10,957 bases of DNA from Dermatophilaceae bacterium (GTDB lineage Bacteria > Actinomycetota > Actinomycetes > Actinomycetales > Dermatophilaceae). The notes beneath the pieces were generated by a model that had not been told where the DNA came from, made no database searches, and saw only the letters and a program-made list of their open reading frames with translations. The position numbers and the translations under genes are program-made. How positions within the stretch are numbered: the stretch's first letter is position 1; every line of letters begins with the position of its first letter. This document shows positions 1 to 6,509 of this stretch, in pieces. The stretch lies in NCBI GenBank assembly GCA_013361975.1, contig JABFXB010000542.1, positions 1 through 10,957 of the forward strand. Reading direction: 5' to 3'.

Positions 1-324
1 GCCCACGACGTCGCGGGGCTGGTGGGCGTACCACGACACGTTGCCGAGGCCGACCAGGAAGGCCGCCACCGCGAGGGCGACGAGCCAGCGCCTGCCGACG
101 GGTCGCGGCCACACCACGCCCAGGCCTACGAGCAGCCCGATGCCCGCCGCGGCGTGGTGCGAGGGAAAGGCGTCCGTGGCGGTGCCCAGCACCGTCTGCA
201 GCGGGATCCCGAGCGCCGCGACCGTCGACGCCGAGGGGATGAGCGCGCCGGCCAGGGCGCGACGCCAGCCCCCGCGCGCCAGGGCCAGCAGGGCCAGGCC
301 GACGACCACCGGAGCGAGCACCAC
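1..324 (-). CDS. PAP2/BcrC-like membrane phosphatase, partial at the left edge
   Basis: This is a reverse-strand frame open from the left edge up to a TAA near 405, with strong G/C third positions from about position 325 downward. The translation is hydrophobic and carries DAFPSHHAAAG (codons 174-142), about 35 residues later followed by VSWYAHQPRDVVG near the edge. These match the PSGH and HxxxD parts of the PAP2 phosphatase signature, a family that removes phosphate from lipids such as undecaprenyl diphosphate at the membrane. Oddities: the arginine expected six residues before the final histidine is Asn in a Gly-Asn pair, and only about 57 residues precede PSHH, so the first helices and the KX6RP motif of a normal BcrC-like protein seem to be missing. 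No ATG lies in frame. I chose GTG 324 (GTG 321 is equally possible), and no clear ribosome site is seen. It is divergent from the nucleotidyltransferase operon. It may be a variant family or a decayed gene. Confidence 0.55.
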   Translation of the reverse strand, partial: MVLAPVVVGLALLALARGGWRRALAGALIPSASTVAALGIPLQTVLGTATDAFPSHHAAAGIGLLVGLGVVWPRPVGRRWLVALAVAAFLVGLGNVSWYAHQPRDVVG

Positions 325-403
325 GACTGCCAGTGGGCGAGCGCCATCGCTCAGCAGCAGCCGGCAGGCGGTCCCGTCGCAGCATCTGCGCCTCCGCCCG
401 GAC

Positions 404-412
404 TGTTAGGGT
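404..412 (+). promoter_or_regulatory. Candidate extended -10 promoter for the nucleotidyltransferase-PqqD operon
   Basis: TGTTAGGGT combines a TGn extension with a TAnnnT -10 hexamer in the only short non-coding gap between the divergent phosphatase and nucleotidyltransferase genes. No convincing -35 hexamer is seen 16-18 bases upstream, which an extended -10 can tolerate. Transcription would begin near 419, giving a leader of about 35 bases that includes the ribosome site at 439-445. Confidence 0.4.
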
Positions 413-438
413 GCGATCGACCAGTCCCTCTGCAGTCT

Positions 439-445
439 AAAGGGG
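439..445 (+). promoter_or_regulatory. Ribosome binding site that fixes the nucleotidyltransferase start
   Basis: AAAGGGG lies 8 bases before ATG 454. The frame is open upstream to position 22, but that stretch is antisense to the phosphatase gene and has no comparable site. ATG 454 is therefore preferred. Confidence 0.6.
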
Positions 446-453
446 TTCGCGCG

Positions 454-1344
454 ATGGCAGCCCACGAGACGACAGACGACGCCGGCGCACCGCCGACGGT
501 GCCTCTGGAGGTCCGCATCGGGTTCGCGCACGCCTCGGCCCAGTGGGTCGCAGACCACCTCGCGCTCGACGTCCTCCACGTCAAGGGCGCCGCGCTCGAC
601 CCGACACTGGTGCCGGGCCGCGGCTACTCCGACGCAGACGTGCTCGCCCGGCCCCAGGACGTCGAGGTGCTGCTCGAGGAGCTGCGCGGCCACGGCTGGG
701 ACCTCATCAACAGCTTCGCCTACGGCTCGTCGTTCGAGCACTCGGCAACCCTGCGCCACAGGGATTTCGGCCTGCTCGACCTGCACCGCATCTATCCGGG
801 CGCCGGGCCCACGCCGGCCGCTGCCTTCGATGCACTCTGGCAGGAGCGCCGGACGACGGTGCTCGGCGGTGTCCGGTGTGCCGTGCCGTCCCGCGACGCC
901 CAGGCCGTCCTGCTGCTGCTCCATGCCGCCCGCGGTGGAGGCGACCCCAAGGGCCTGCACGACATCGAGTCGGTGTGGACCTCGGCACCCGACGACCAGC
1001 GAGCCCGGATCGTCGAGTGGGTGGAGCGCCTCGACGCCGGGCTCGGCTTCTCCGTCATCACCGGCACGCTCGACGAGCACCGGGACGACCCGGCGTACGA
1101 CCTGTGGCGGGTGGCCTCGCGGGGCGGGACCCGTTGGGACGAGTGGCGCGCCCGCGTGCGGGCGGCGCGGGGCGTGCGCGCCTCGGCGGCCGTGGCTGCG
1201 CGGTCGGTGCTCGTCAACGTCGAGCACCTCACCCTCGTGCGCGGGCGACCGGTGACGCGACGCGAGGTCGTCGCGGAGTTCTTCGATCGACCCGCGCGCG
1301 GGCTGCGGGAGGCCTTGGGCCGTCGCTCCGGAGCCGGCCGATGA
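454..1344 (+). CDS. Nucleotidyltransferase family protein (NTP_transf_5-like)
   Basis: The 296-residue product fits the uncharacterised NTP_transf_5 branch of the nucleotidyltransferase fold. The diagnostic stretch is LHVKGAALDP (K44, G45), followed by YSDADVLARPQDVEVLLEEL (D60, D62 as likely metal ligands) and a third acidic position in LLDLHRIYP (D109, in the DLH motif typical of this family). The C-terminal half is helical and Arg/Ala rich with no further motif. Known members lie beside PqqD-like and HprK-like genes in peptide-modification and polysaccharide loci, and transfer of a nucleotide to a peptide or small acceptor is presumed. The true substrate here is unknown. The start is ATG 454, set by the AAAGGGG site, so longer upstream versions of the frame are rejected. 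The stop overlaps the next start by 4 bases (ATGA at 1341), indicating translational coupling to the PqqD-like protein. Confidence 0.85.
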   Translation: MAAHETTDDAGAPPTVPLEVRIGFAHASAQWVADHLALDVLHVKGAALDPTLVPGRGYSDADVLARPQDVEVLLEELRGHGWDLINSFAYGSSFEHSATLRHRDFGLLDLHRIYPGAGPTPAAAFDALWQERRTTVLGGVRCAVPSRDAQAVLLLLHAARGGGDPKGLHDIESVWTSAPDDQRARIVEWVERLDAGLGFSVITGTLDEHRDDPAYDLWRVASRGGTRWDEWRARVRAARGVRASAAVAARSVLVNVEHLTLVRGRPVTRREVVAEFFDRPARGLREALGRRSGAGR

Positions 1345-1610
1345 CCGCCGCCTTCCGCGTCCCGACGGACGTCGGGGTGACGGTCGGCGCCGACGGGCGG
1401 ACCGTCTACGTGGCCAGCCTGCCCGCCGGACCCCTCGTCGTGCTCGAGGGCGCTGCCGCCGTGATCTGGACGGAGGCCACCGCAGGGCCGGCCGACGGGT
1501 GGCTCGGCCGCGTCGCCCGGGCCGTCGGCCGGCCCGAGGCGGACGTCTCGGCAGACGCGGAGGCCTTCGTCGCAGACCTCTGCGCCCGCGGGCTGGTGCG
1601 TCCGGTCTGA
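1341..1610 (+). CDS. PqqD/RRE-like small protein (first copy)
   Basis: The 89-residue product has the layout of PqqD-family peptide chaperones, also called RiPP recognition elements. A beta-rich N-terminus (RTVYVASLPAGPLVVLEG, residues about 20-37) is followed by AAAVIW and two to three helices ending in FVADLCARGLVRPV. Such proteins bind the leader part of a precursor peptide and present it to modifying enzymes. It starts at ATG 1341 inside the preceding stop, with GGAG at 1330-1333 seven bases upstream, so it is made together with the nucleotidyltransferase and probably works with it. It ends 8 bases from the stop of the convergent BY-kinase gene. The peptide partner is not visible in this operon. 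Family assignment is fairly sure; its role is inference. Confidence 0.82.
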   Translation: MTAAFRVPTDVGVTVGADGRTVYVASLPAGPLVVLEGAAAVIWTEATAGPADGWLGRVARAVGRPEADVSADAEAFVADLCARGLVRPV

Positions 1611-1618
1611 CGGTCAGG

Positions 1619-3031
1619 TCAGGCGTGCCGGCCCTCGCGGCGACGCTCTCGGCGCTCACGCCGGCTGGGCTTGTGGTCGGTCTCGGCAGCCTGGCCGTAG
1701 TACCCGTAGCGGTGGGCGACGGACGAGCTCACCGGCACCATGTTGAGGGCGAAGCCTGCCACCGGGGCGTCGACGGTCTCGAGCGACTGGACGGCGCTGG
1801 CGAGGTCGCGCTTCTTCGTGCGGTCCGCCCCGACCACCATGATGAGCCCGTGGGTCAGCTTGTTGAGGAGCACCGCGTCGACGACCGGCACGACGGGCGG
1901 GCTGTCGACGAGGATGAAGTCGTAGTCGTGCGACAGCTTCCCGAACAGCGCCTCCATCGGCTCGGAGCCCAGCAGCTCGCTCGGGTTGGGCGGCACGGGT
2001 CCCGCCGGCAGCACGTGCAGTGACGTCTCGCGCCACCGCTGGATGACGTCCTGCGGGTCGGCCTGGCCGAGCAGCAGCGTCGTGAGCCCGAACGACCCGT
2101 CGAGGCCCATGGTGCTCGCGACCGACGGGTTGCGCAGGTCCCCGTCGATGAGCAGCACCTTCGACGACGCGTCCGCCATCGCCAGCGCGAGGTTGATGGT
2201 GGTCGTCGTCTTGCCCTCGGCGGGCACGGACGACGTCACGACGAACGAGTGGCCGCCGGTCGTGACGTCGACGAAGAGGATGTTGGTGCGCAGCCGCCTG
2301 ATCGCTTCGGCGTGGCGTCCGTGGGGATCGGTCTCGAGCGAGAGAAGGCTGTCCTTCACCGACTTCACGACCGGCAGGTCGCCGAGGATCGGCCGGCTCG
2401 AGATGGCCTTGATGTCGTCGGCCGTGCGCACCTTGGTGTCGAGCGTGTGGCGCAGCAGCGCGAGGCCGAGGCCGAGTGCGAGGCCGAGCAGGCCTCCCAG
2501 GGCGAGGTTTCGCTTGGCGTTGGGCGAGGTCGGCTCGCCGGGGACCGAGGCCGGGACGATCGTGTCGGCCTCCACCGACTGCCCGTTGGAGGCGAGCAGC
2601 GGCGAGAACTTCTTCGCGACGTCGGCCAGCACCGGGCCCGCCTCGGTGGCGACGCGTGCCACCAGCTGCGGGTCGCCACCCGTCGCGGTGATGGTCATCA
2701 TGTTCGACGTCTGTGAGACCTCGCCCGAGACGTTCAACGGAGTGCCCGGCTCGAGACCGAGGCGCGTGCGCAGGGGGTCCATCACCGATGGTGACGTCAG
2801 CACGTCGAGGTACGTGGAGAGGTCGGCCGACGACACGGCATACGTCGTCACCTGGTTGCCCGTGCCGGCGGCCGGCGGTTGGGTGGCGCGCAGGTAGATC
2901 TTCGCGCTCGACGTGTAGACGGCAGGGGTGAGCATCGTCTGGACGGCCGTCGCGGCAACCACGACGAGCAGGCTCAGCGCGATGATCCGCCACCGAGCGC
3001 CCAGGACGCTGAGGAACTCTCGAAACGTCAT
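1619..3031 (-). CDS. Polysaccharide co-polymerase and BY-type tyrosine kinase (Wzz-Wzc/CpsCD-like fusion)
   Basis: The 470-residue protein joins a Wzz chain-length domain to a bacterial tyrosine kinase. Helix 1 (about 15-32) follows a FREFLSVLGARWR start. An extracytoplasmic part ends in the Pro-rich VPGEPTSPNAKR (163-174), and helix 2 spans about 175-194. The cytoplasmic kinase has Walker A SSVPAEGKTT (267-276), Walker A' VLLIDGDLRNP (292-302) and Walker B FILVDSPP (372-379). A short C-terminal tyrosine cluster (Y442, Y444, Y445) would be the autophosphorylation site, followed by a very basic tail. These kinases control chain length and export of capsule or exopolysaccharide through phosphorylation cycles. 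I chose ATG 3031 because the G-run at 3035-3041 precedes it and the conserved Wzz N-terminus begins there; an upstream start at 3109 would add 26 uncharacteristic residues. It is divergent from the glycosyltransferase operon. No partner phosphatase is in the window. Confidence 0.93.
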   Translation of the reverse strand: MTFREFLSVLGARWRIIALSLLVVVAATAVQTMLTPAVYTSSAKIYLRATQPPAAGTGNQVTTYAVSSADLSTYLDVLTSPSVMDPLRTRLGLEPGTPLNVSGEVSQTSNMMTITATGGDPQLVARVATEAGPVLADVAKKFSPLLASNGQSVEADTIVPASVPGEPTSPNAKRNLALGGLLGLALGLGLALLRHTLDTKVRTADDIKAISSRPILGDLPVVKSVKDSLLSLETDPHGRHAEAIRRLRTNILFVDVTTGGHSFVVTSSVPAEGKTTTTINLALAMADASSKVLLIDGDLRNPSVASTMGLDGSFGLTTLLLGQADPQDVIQRWRETSLHVLPAGPVPPNPSELLGSEPMEALFGKLSHDYDFILVDSPPVVPVVDAVLLNKLTHGLIMVVGADRTKKRDLASAVQSLETVDAPVAGFALNMVPVSSSVAHRYGYYGQAAETDHKPSRRERRERRREGRHA

Positions 3032-3141
3032 TGACCCCCCCGGCCAACTCGACGGTGCGTAGGCGCATCCTCCCATATCATCCGAAGGGTTGTGCCGAGT
3101 ACGAGACATCGGCCGGGGGACCGGGAGCGGGGTGGGAGCTC
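3032..3141. promoter_or_regulatory. Divergent intergenic region between BY-kinase and glycosyltransferase operon
   Basis: These 110 bases separate two divergent starts and must hold the promoters for both the kinase gene and the long operon. The AT-rich patch at 3074-3081 contains TATCAT (3076-3081), a possible plus-strand -10 hexamer (TAnnnT), about 60 bases before the ATG at 3142. No good -35 accompanies it, and no clear reverse-strand -10 is visible. GGGAG at 3134-3138 lies close to ATG 3142 as a ribosome site. I see no convincing operator palindrome. Confidence 0.35.
3035..3041 (-). promoter_or_regulatory. Ribosome binding site that decides the BY-kinase start
   Basis: On the reverse strand a run of seven G residues sits 3 bases before ATG 3031. 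Its upstream half is at a normal Shine-Dalgarno distance. It supports 3031 over the in-frame ATG at 3109. Confidence 0.45.
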
Positions 3142-5157
3142 ATGTGGGCTCTGCGGGTGAGCCACAGCGCAGTCGTCGACGTGTGGCGGGAGCGAGAGCG
3201 TGCCCTGCGCCGCGCCGGGCACCGGGTCGACCTGGTGTCGGCGGCGTCGTGGACCGAGGGTGGCCGTCGCGTGAGCCTCGAGTCGCGGGGCGACGAGAGT
3301 GTTTGGGGTGCAAGGACTTTCGGCTCTCACCCTGCGCTTTTCCTCTACGACCCTCGACCGCTGTGGCGTGCACTCAAAAGCCCGGTCGACGTCATCGACA
3401 TCCACGAGGAGCCGTACTCGCTGGCGACCGCCGAGGTGCTGGCGCTCCGGTGGCTGCGTCGGCGGCGCGCGCCCTACCTCGTCTACTCGGCCCAGAACCT
3501 CGACAAGCGACACCCGCTGCCCTTCCGCTGGCTCGAGCGGGCCGTCCTGCGCCACGCCGGCGGCGTCCACGTGTGCAACGACGCCGCCGGTCGCATCGTC
3601 GAGCGCAAGGGCTTTCCGGGGCGGGCTCGCACCATCGACCTCGGCACCGACCTCACCCTGTTCACGCCGTCGCCCACGTATGCCGGCTCACCGGACGAGG
3701 CGCCCGTCGTCGGGTTCGTGGGTCGGCTCGAGGCCCCCAAGGGCGCCGACGTGCTGCTGCGGGCGGTCTCGCTCCAGGGTCACCTCCGCTGCCGCCTCGC
3801 CGGTGACGGGCCCGACCGCCACCGGCTCGAGGAGCTCGCGGCGAGCCTCGGCGTGACCGACCGCGTCGAGTTCGTGGGCGCCCTCGCGCCCGCGCAGCTG
3901 CCCGGCTTCTACCGCTCCCTCGACGTGCTCGCCGTCCCGTCGCTCACCACGCCCTCGTGGGTCGAGCAGTTCGGCAGGGTCGCCCTGGAGGCGATGGCCT
4001 GCGGGGTCCCTGTCGTCGTCAGCGACAGCGGGGCGCTCCCCGAGGTGGTGGGCGACGCGGCGCTCGTCGTCCCCGAGGGTGACGCGGCGGCGCTCGCCAA
4101 GGCCGTGGCCGAGGTCGTGGGTGACCCCGGCGTGGCAGGTCACCTGCGCGAGGCGGGTCTGGCTCGGGCGGCAGCGACGTCGTGGGACGTCGTGGCGGCC
4201 CAGCACGAGGCCCTCTACCGAACCGTCACCAAGACCTGGGACGGCTCGGCCGCTGTGCCCGACCTGCGCGAGCGGCCGCTCGAGATCGTCGTCGTCGCCT
4301 ACGGCCAGCCCGAGCTCCTGGCCGGGGCGCTCGAACCGCTGCGGGACCTGCCGGTCACCGTCGTCGACAACTCCTCGTCGCCCGCGGTGCAGGCCGTGGT
4401 GGAGGCCGCGGGTGCCCGCTACGTCGACCCGCAGCGCAACGGCGGTTTCGCGGCGGGCGTGAACGAGGGACTCCGGTGGGTGGACCCCCGTGCCGACGTG
4501 CTGCTCGTCAACCCCGACGCCGTCGTGCTCCCCGAGCACGTCGACCGGCTGCGCGCGGCGTTGCTCGCCGCACCGGACCTCGCGAGCGTCGGCCCGTCGC
4601 AGGTCGACTCGGCCGGCGACTCCTCACGGGTCGAGTGGCCTTTCCCCTCGCCGCTGGCGACGTGGGTCGAGGCGGTCGGCCTCGGACGCCTGCGGAGGGA
4701 CCGCTACGTCATCGGCTCGGTGCTCATGCTGCGCCGCGAGGCGATCGAGCACGTCGGCCCCTTCGACGACGAGCGCTTCTTCCTCTACGCCGAGGAGACC
4801 GACTGGGCCTACCGTGCCACCCGGCTCGGGTGGCGGCACGCCCTCGTGCCCGAGGCCCACGCCATGCACGTGGGCGCCGCGACCAGCACCGACCCCGCGC
4901 GCCGCGAGGGGCACTTCCACGCCGCGCAGGAGATCTACCTCCGCAAGCACCACGGGGCCTTCGGCTGGCAGGTGAGCCGAGCCGGACAGCTCGCCGGGTC
5001 CGCCGTGCGGGCCCTGACCCTGGGTGGCGAGCGAGGCCGGGCGGCCAGGGACCGGGTGCGCCTCTACGGTCGGGGGCCCGCGGCTGCCGAAGGCCGACCC
5101 GCCGACTGGGCCCGCCCGGGTCGGTCGGGGGCGGCGGAGGGCGGGGCGGCCCCGTGA
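3142..5157 (+). CDS. Bifunctional glycosyltransferase, GT4-GT2 fusion
   Basis: The 671-residue protein contains two glycosyltransferases in series. Residues 1-375 are a GT-B fold GT4 enzyme: LRVSHSAVVDVWRERERAL at the N-terminus, VVGFVGRLEAPKGADVLL near 188, and the E-x7-E nucleotide-sugar motif EQFGRVALEAMACG near 275. After a linker, residues 380-620 are a GT-A fold GT2 enzyme resembling rhamnosyltransferases of the WbbL type: LEIVVVAYG (380), VDNSSS (408), LLVNPDAVV with NPD at 457-459 as the metal-site variant of DxD, then FFLYAEETDWAYR (E551-D554 catalytic region) and H576. The last 30 or so residues are low-complexity Ala/Gly/Arg. It presumably adds two successive sugars to the lipid-linked repeat unit at the cytoplasmic face of the membrane. 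ATG 3142 is preferred over an upstream TTG at 3031 because the conserved N-terminus starts here and GGGAG lies just upstream. Codons 53-80 use unusually many A/T-ending codons. It is the first gene of the operon and overlaps the next by 4 bases. Confidence 0.92.
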   Translation: MWALRVSHSAVVDVWRERERALRRAGHRVDLVSAASWTEGGRRVSLESRGDESVWGARTFGSHPALFLYDPRPLWRALKSPVDVIDIHEEPYSLATAEVLALRWLRRRRAPYLVYSAQNLDKRHPLPFRWLERAVLRHAGGVHVCNDAAGRIVERKGFPGRARTIDLGTDLTLFTPSPTYAGSPDEAPVVGFVGRLEAPKGADVLLRAVSLQGHLRCRLAGDGPDRHRLEELAASLGVTDRVEFVGALAPAQLPGFYRSLDVLAVPSLTTPSWVEQFGRVALEAMACGVPVVVSDSGALPEVVGDAALVVPEGDAAALAKAVAEVVGDPGVAGHLREAGLARAAATSWDVVAAQHEALYRTVTKTWDGSAAVPDLRERPLEIVVVAYGQPELLAGALEPLRDLPVTVVDNSSSPAVQAVVEAAGARYVDPQRNGGFAAGVNEGLRWVDPRADVLLVNPDAVVLPEHVDRLRAALLAAPDLASVGPSQVDSAGDSSRVEWPFPSPLATWVEAVGLGRLRRDRYVIGSVLMLRREAIEHVGPFDDERFFLYAEETDWAYRATRLGWRHALVPEAHAMHVGAATSTDPARREGHFHAAQEIYLRKHHGAFGWQVSRAGQLAGSAVRALTLGGERGRAARDRVRLYGRGPAAAEGRPADWARPGRSGAAEGGAAP

Positions 5158-6509
5158 CGGGCGCCGTGCCCCAGCGGCTTCGCGGTCGGCTCACGAGGGA
5201 CGCCCTCGTGCGCGGCCTGCTCGTCGCCGTCGCAGCCGCCCTGCTGCTTCTCGTCGGCCGTCTCGCGGTCGACCAACCGGCGGCCGCCGCGGTCATCGCC
5301 GTCGCGGTGCTCGCGATGGGCGTGACCGCCGTGCAGCCCGGGCTCATCCCGCTCGCCGTGCTGCCGCTGCTCCTCGTCGTGCTGCGCGTCCGGGGGGCAG
5401 GCGTCGACCTCTCCGTCTCGGACTTCGCGCTCGCCGCCGCATCGTTGCCGGCTCTCGTCCTGGCCCGACGCCCCTTCTCGGCGGGGCTGAGGGCCGTCCT
5501 GTGGGCCTCGGCCGTCTACCAGTTCGCGACCCTCCTGACGGTGCTCAACAACCCGTATGCCGCCAACGCGGTCGAATGGGTCCACACCTGGATGCTCGTC
5601 TCGGGTTCGCTCCTGGTCGGCTGGGCGATCGGTGCGAACGGCCACGGGCGCCTCGGGGTACGCCTGCTGCTGGGCACGATCGGCATGCTCGCGCTGATCA
5701 CGATCGTCCAGGGAGCGCTCCAGCTCGCAGAGGGCGACTTCCAGCCGGTCTACCCGTCGTTCCCCTACGGAATGCACAAGAACTTCGCGGGCACGGTGTG
5801 CGCCACCGGCGCGGTGATGGCCTACGCGCGGCCCGCCTGGGTGGGACTCACCCGGCGATGGTCCTTCGTGCTGGCCGCCGCGATGGTCACGGCAGTCCTG
5901 CTCACCCAGTCGCGGCAGGCACTCATCGGTCTCGCCGTGGCCGTGCTCGTCCTCGTGCTGCGCTCCGACACCGACCGCAAGCGCTCCAAGGTCGCTCTGC
6001 TGCTCGTCGCGCCGCTCCTGCTGTTCGTGGCGAACCTGGTGCAGGACCAGGTCCAGTCCGGCAACCAGTTCAACTCCGTCTTCCAACGGCTGACCTGGTT
6101 CCAGGACTCGATGACCGTGTGGTCGCTCGACCCGTGGTTCGGCGTGGGACTCCGATGGTGGTACACCGACCGCTTCCCGTTCCGCTTCCAGCCGCCCAAC
6201 GCCGAGGTCGAGGTGCTCACCTCCGCCGGCGTCGTCGGCCTGGTGGCCTTCGTGGCACTGATGACCGTCGCGCTGCGGGTCGCGTGGCGCCTCGACCCCG
6301 TCTACGGCTCGGTGGCGTTGGCGGTCCTGGTCTCCCGGCTGGTCCAGGGGCAGTTCGACCTCTTCTGGGCGGCCGTCATGGGCTCGCTGCCCTTCGTCGT
6401 GCTGGGCATCTGCCTCGGCGCCAAGTGGCACGCCGAGCGGTCCGTCGACCGGACTCCGGGGGAGACGTCACCCGCGCAGGTCCATCCCCTGACGGCGGCC
6501 GCCACGTGA
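5154..6509 (+). CDS. O-antigen polymerase/ligase-like membrane protein (Wzy/WaaL family)
   Basis: The 451-residue protein is strongly hydrophobic with roughly 11-12 predicted membrane helices and a larger extracytoplasmic loop between about residues 300 and 355, the layout of the Wzy_C (O-antigen ligase/polymerase) family. Visible landmarks are FPYGMHKNFAG (H208, N210), the SRQA arginine (R254) after TAVLLTQ, and QPPNAEVEVLTSAGVVGL (346 onward), which corresponds to the loop usually written H-N-x-x-L before a Gly-rich turn. Here the histidine position is Pro. Its work would be to polymerise flipped repeat units or to attach the finished chain to a surface acceptor; the sequence alone does not decide which. 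The start is GTG 5154, inside the previous stop (GTGA), with GGAGGG at 5136-5141. It overlaps the next gene by 4 bases. Confidence 0.88.
   Translation: MTGAVPQRLRGRLTRDALVRGLLVAVAAALLLLVGRLAVDQPAAAAVIAVAVLAMGVTAVQPGLIPLAVLPLLLVVLRVRGAGVDLSVSDFALAAASLPALVLARRPFSAGLRAVLWASAVYQFATLLTVLNNPYAANAVEWVHTWMLVSGSLLVGWAIGANGHGRLGVRLLLGTIGMLALITIVQGALQLAEGDFQPVYPSFPYGMHKNFAGTVCATGAVMAYARPAWVGLTRRWSFVLAAAMVTAVLLTQSRQALIGLAVAVLVLVLRSDTDRKRSKVALLLVAPLLLFVANLVQDQVQSGNQFNSVFQRLTWFQDSMTVWSLDPWFGVGLRWWYTDRFPFRFQPPNAEVEVLTSAGVVGLVAFVALMTVALRVAWRLDPVYGSVALAVLVSRLVQGQFDLFWAAVMGSLPFVVLGICLGAKWHAERSVDRTPGETSPAQVHPLTAAAT

Noticed and set aside
22..453. In-frame upstream extension of the nucleotidyltransferase frame
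   Set aside because: The stretch is antisense to the phosphatase frame, reads as Arg/Gln/His-rich low-complexity protein and has no ribosome site; AAAGGGG before ATG 454 fits the true start.
454..1610. A lasso-peptide biosynthetic cluster
   Set aside because: PqqD-like, kinase-like and nucleotidyltransferase-like genes fit tailoring, but the cyclase, the leader protease and a precursor peptide are all missing from the bounded operons.
1603..1621. Possible terminator hairpin between the convergent PqqD and BY-kinase stops
   Set aside because: Only a 4-base stem (CTGA/TCAG) with a 3-base loop and no T tract; too weak to call.
406..1659. Long reverse-strand open frame opposite the nucleotidyltransferase and PqqD genes
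   Set aside because: Arg/Pro/Ala-rich composition typical of an antisense shadow in high-GC DNA; no motif, and the plus-strand genes have clear family features.
3032..3109. 26-residue N-terminal extension of the BY-kinase, or a small peptide gene in the divergent gap
   Set aside because: The Wzz N-terminus begins at 3031 with a G-rich site before it. The extension has no leader-like or hydrophobic pattern, so I did not call it a precursor peptide.
4182..5153. Open frame preceding the polymerase, overlapping the GT2 domain
   Set aside because: Arg/Gly/Ala-rich shadow of the glycosyltransferase frame; the membrane protein starts at GTG 5154 inside the preceding stop.
5064..6431. Reverse-strand 455-codon frame opposite the polymerase
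   Set aside because: Glu/Arg/His/Asp-rich composition is that of an antisense shadow of a membrane protein; no domain can be recognised.
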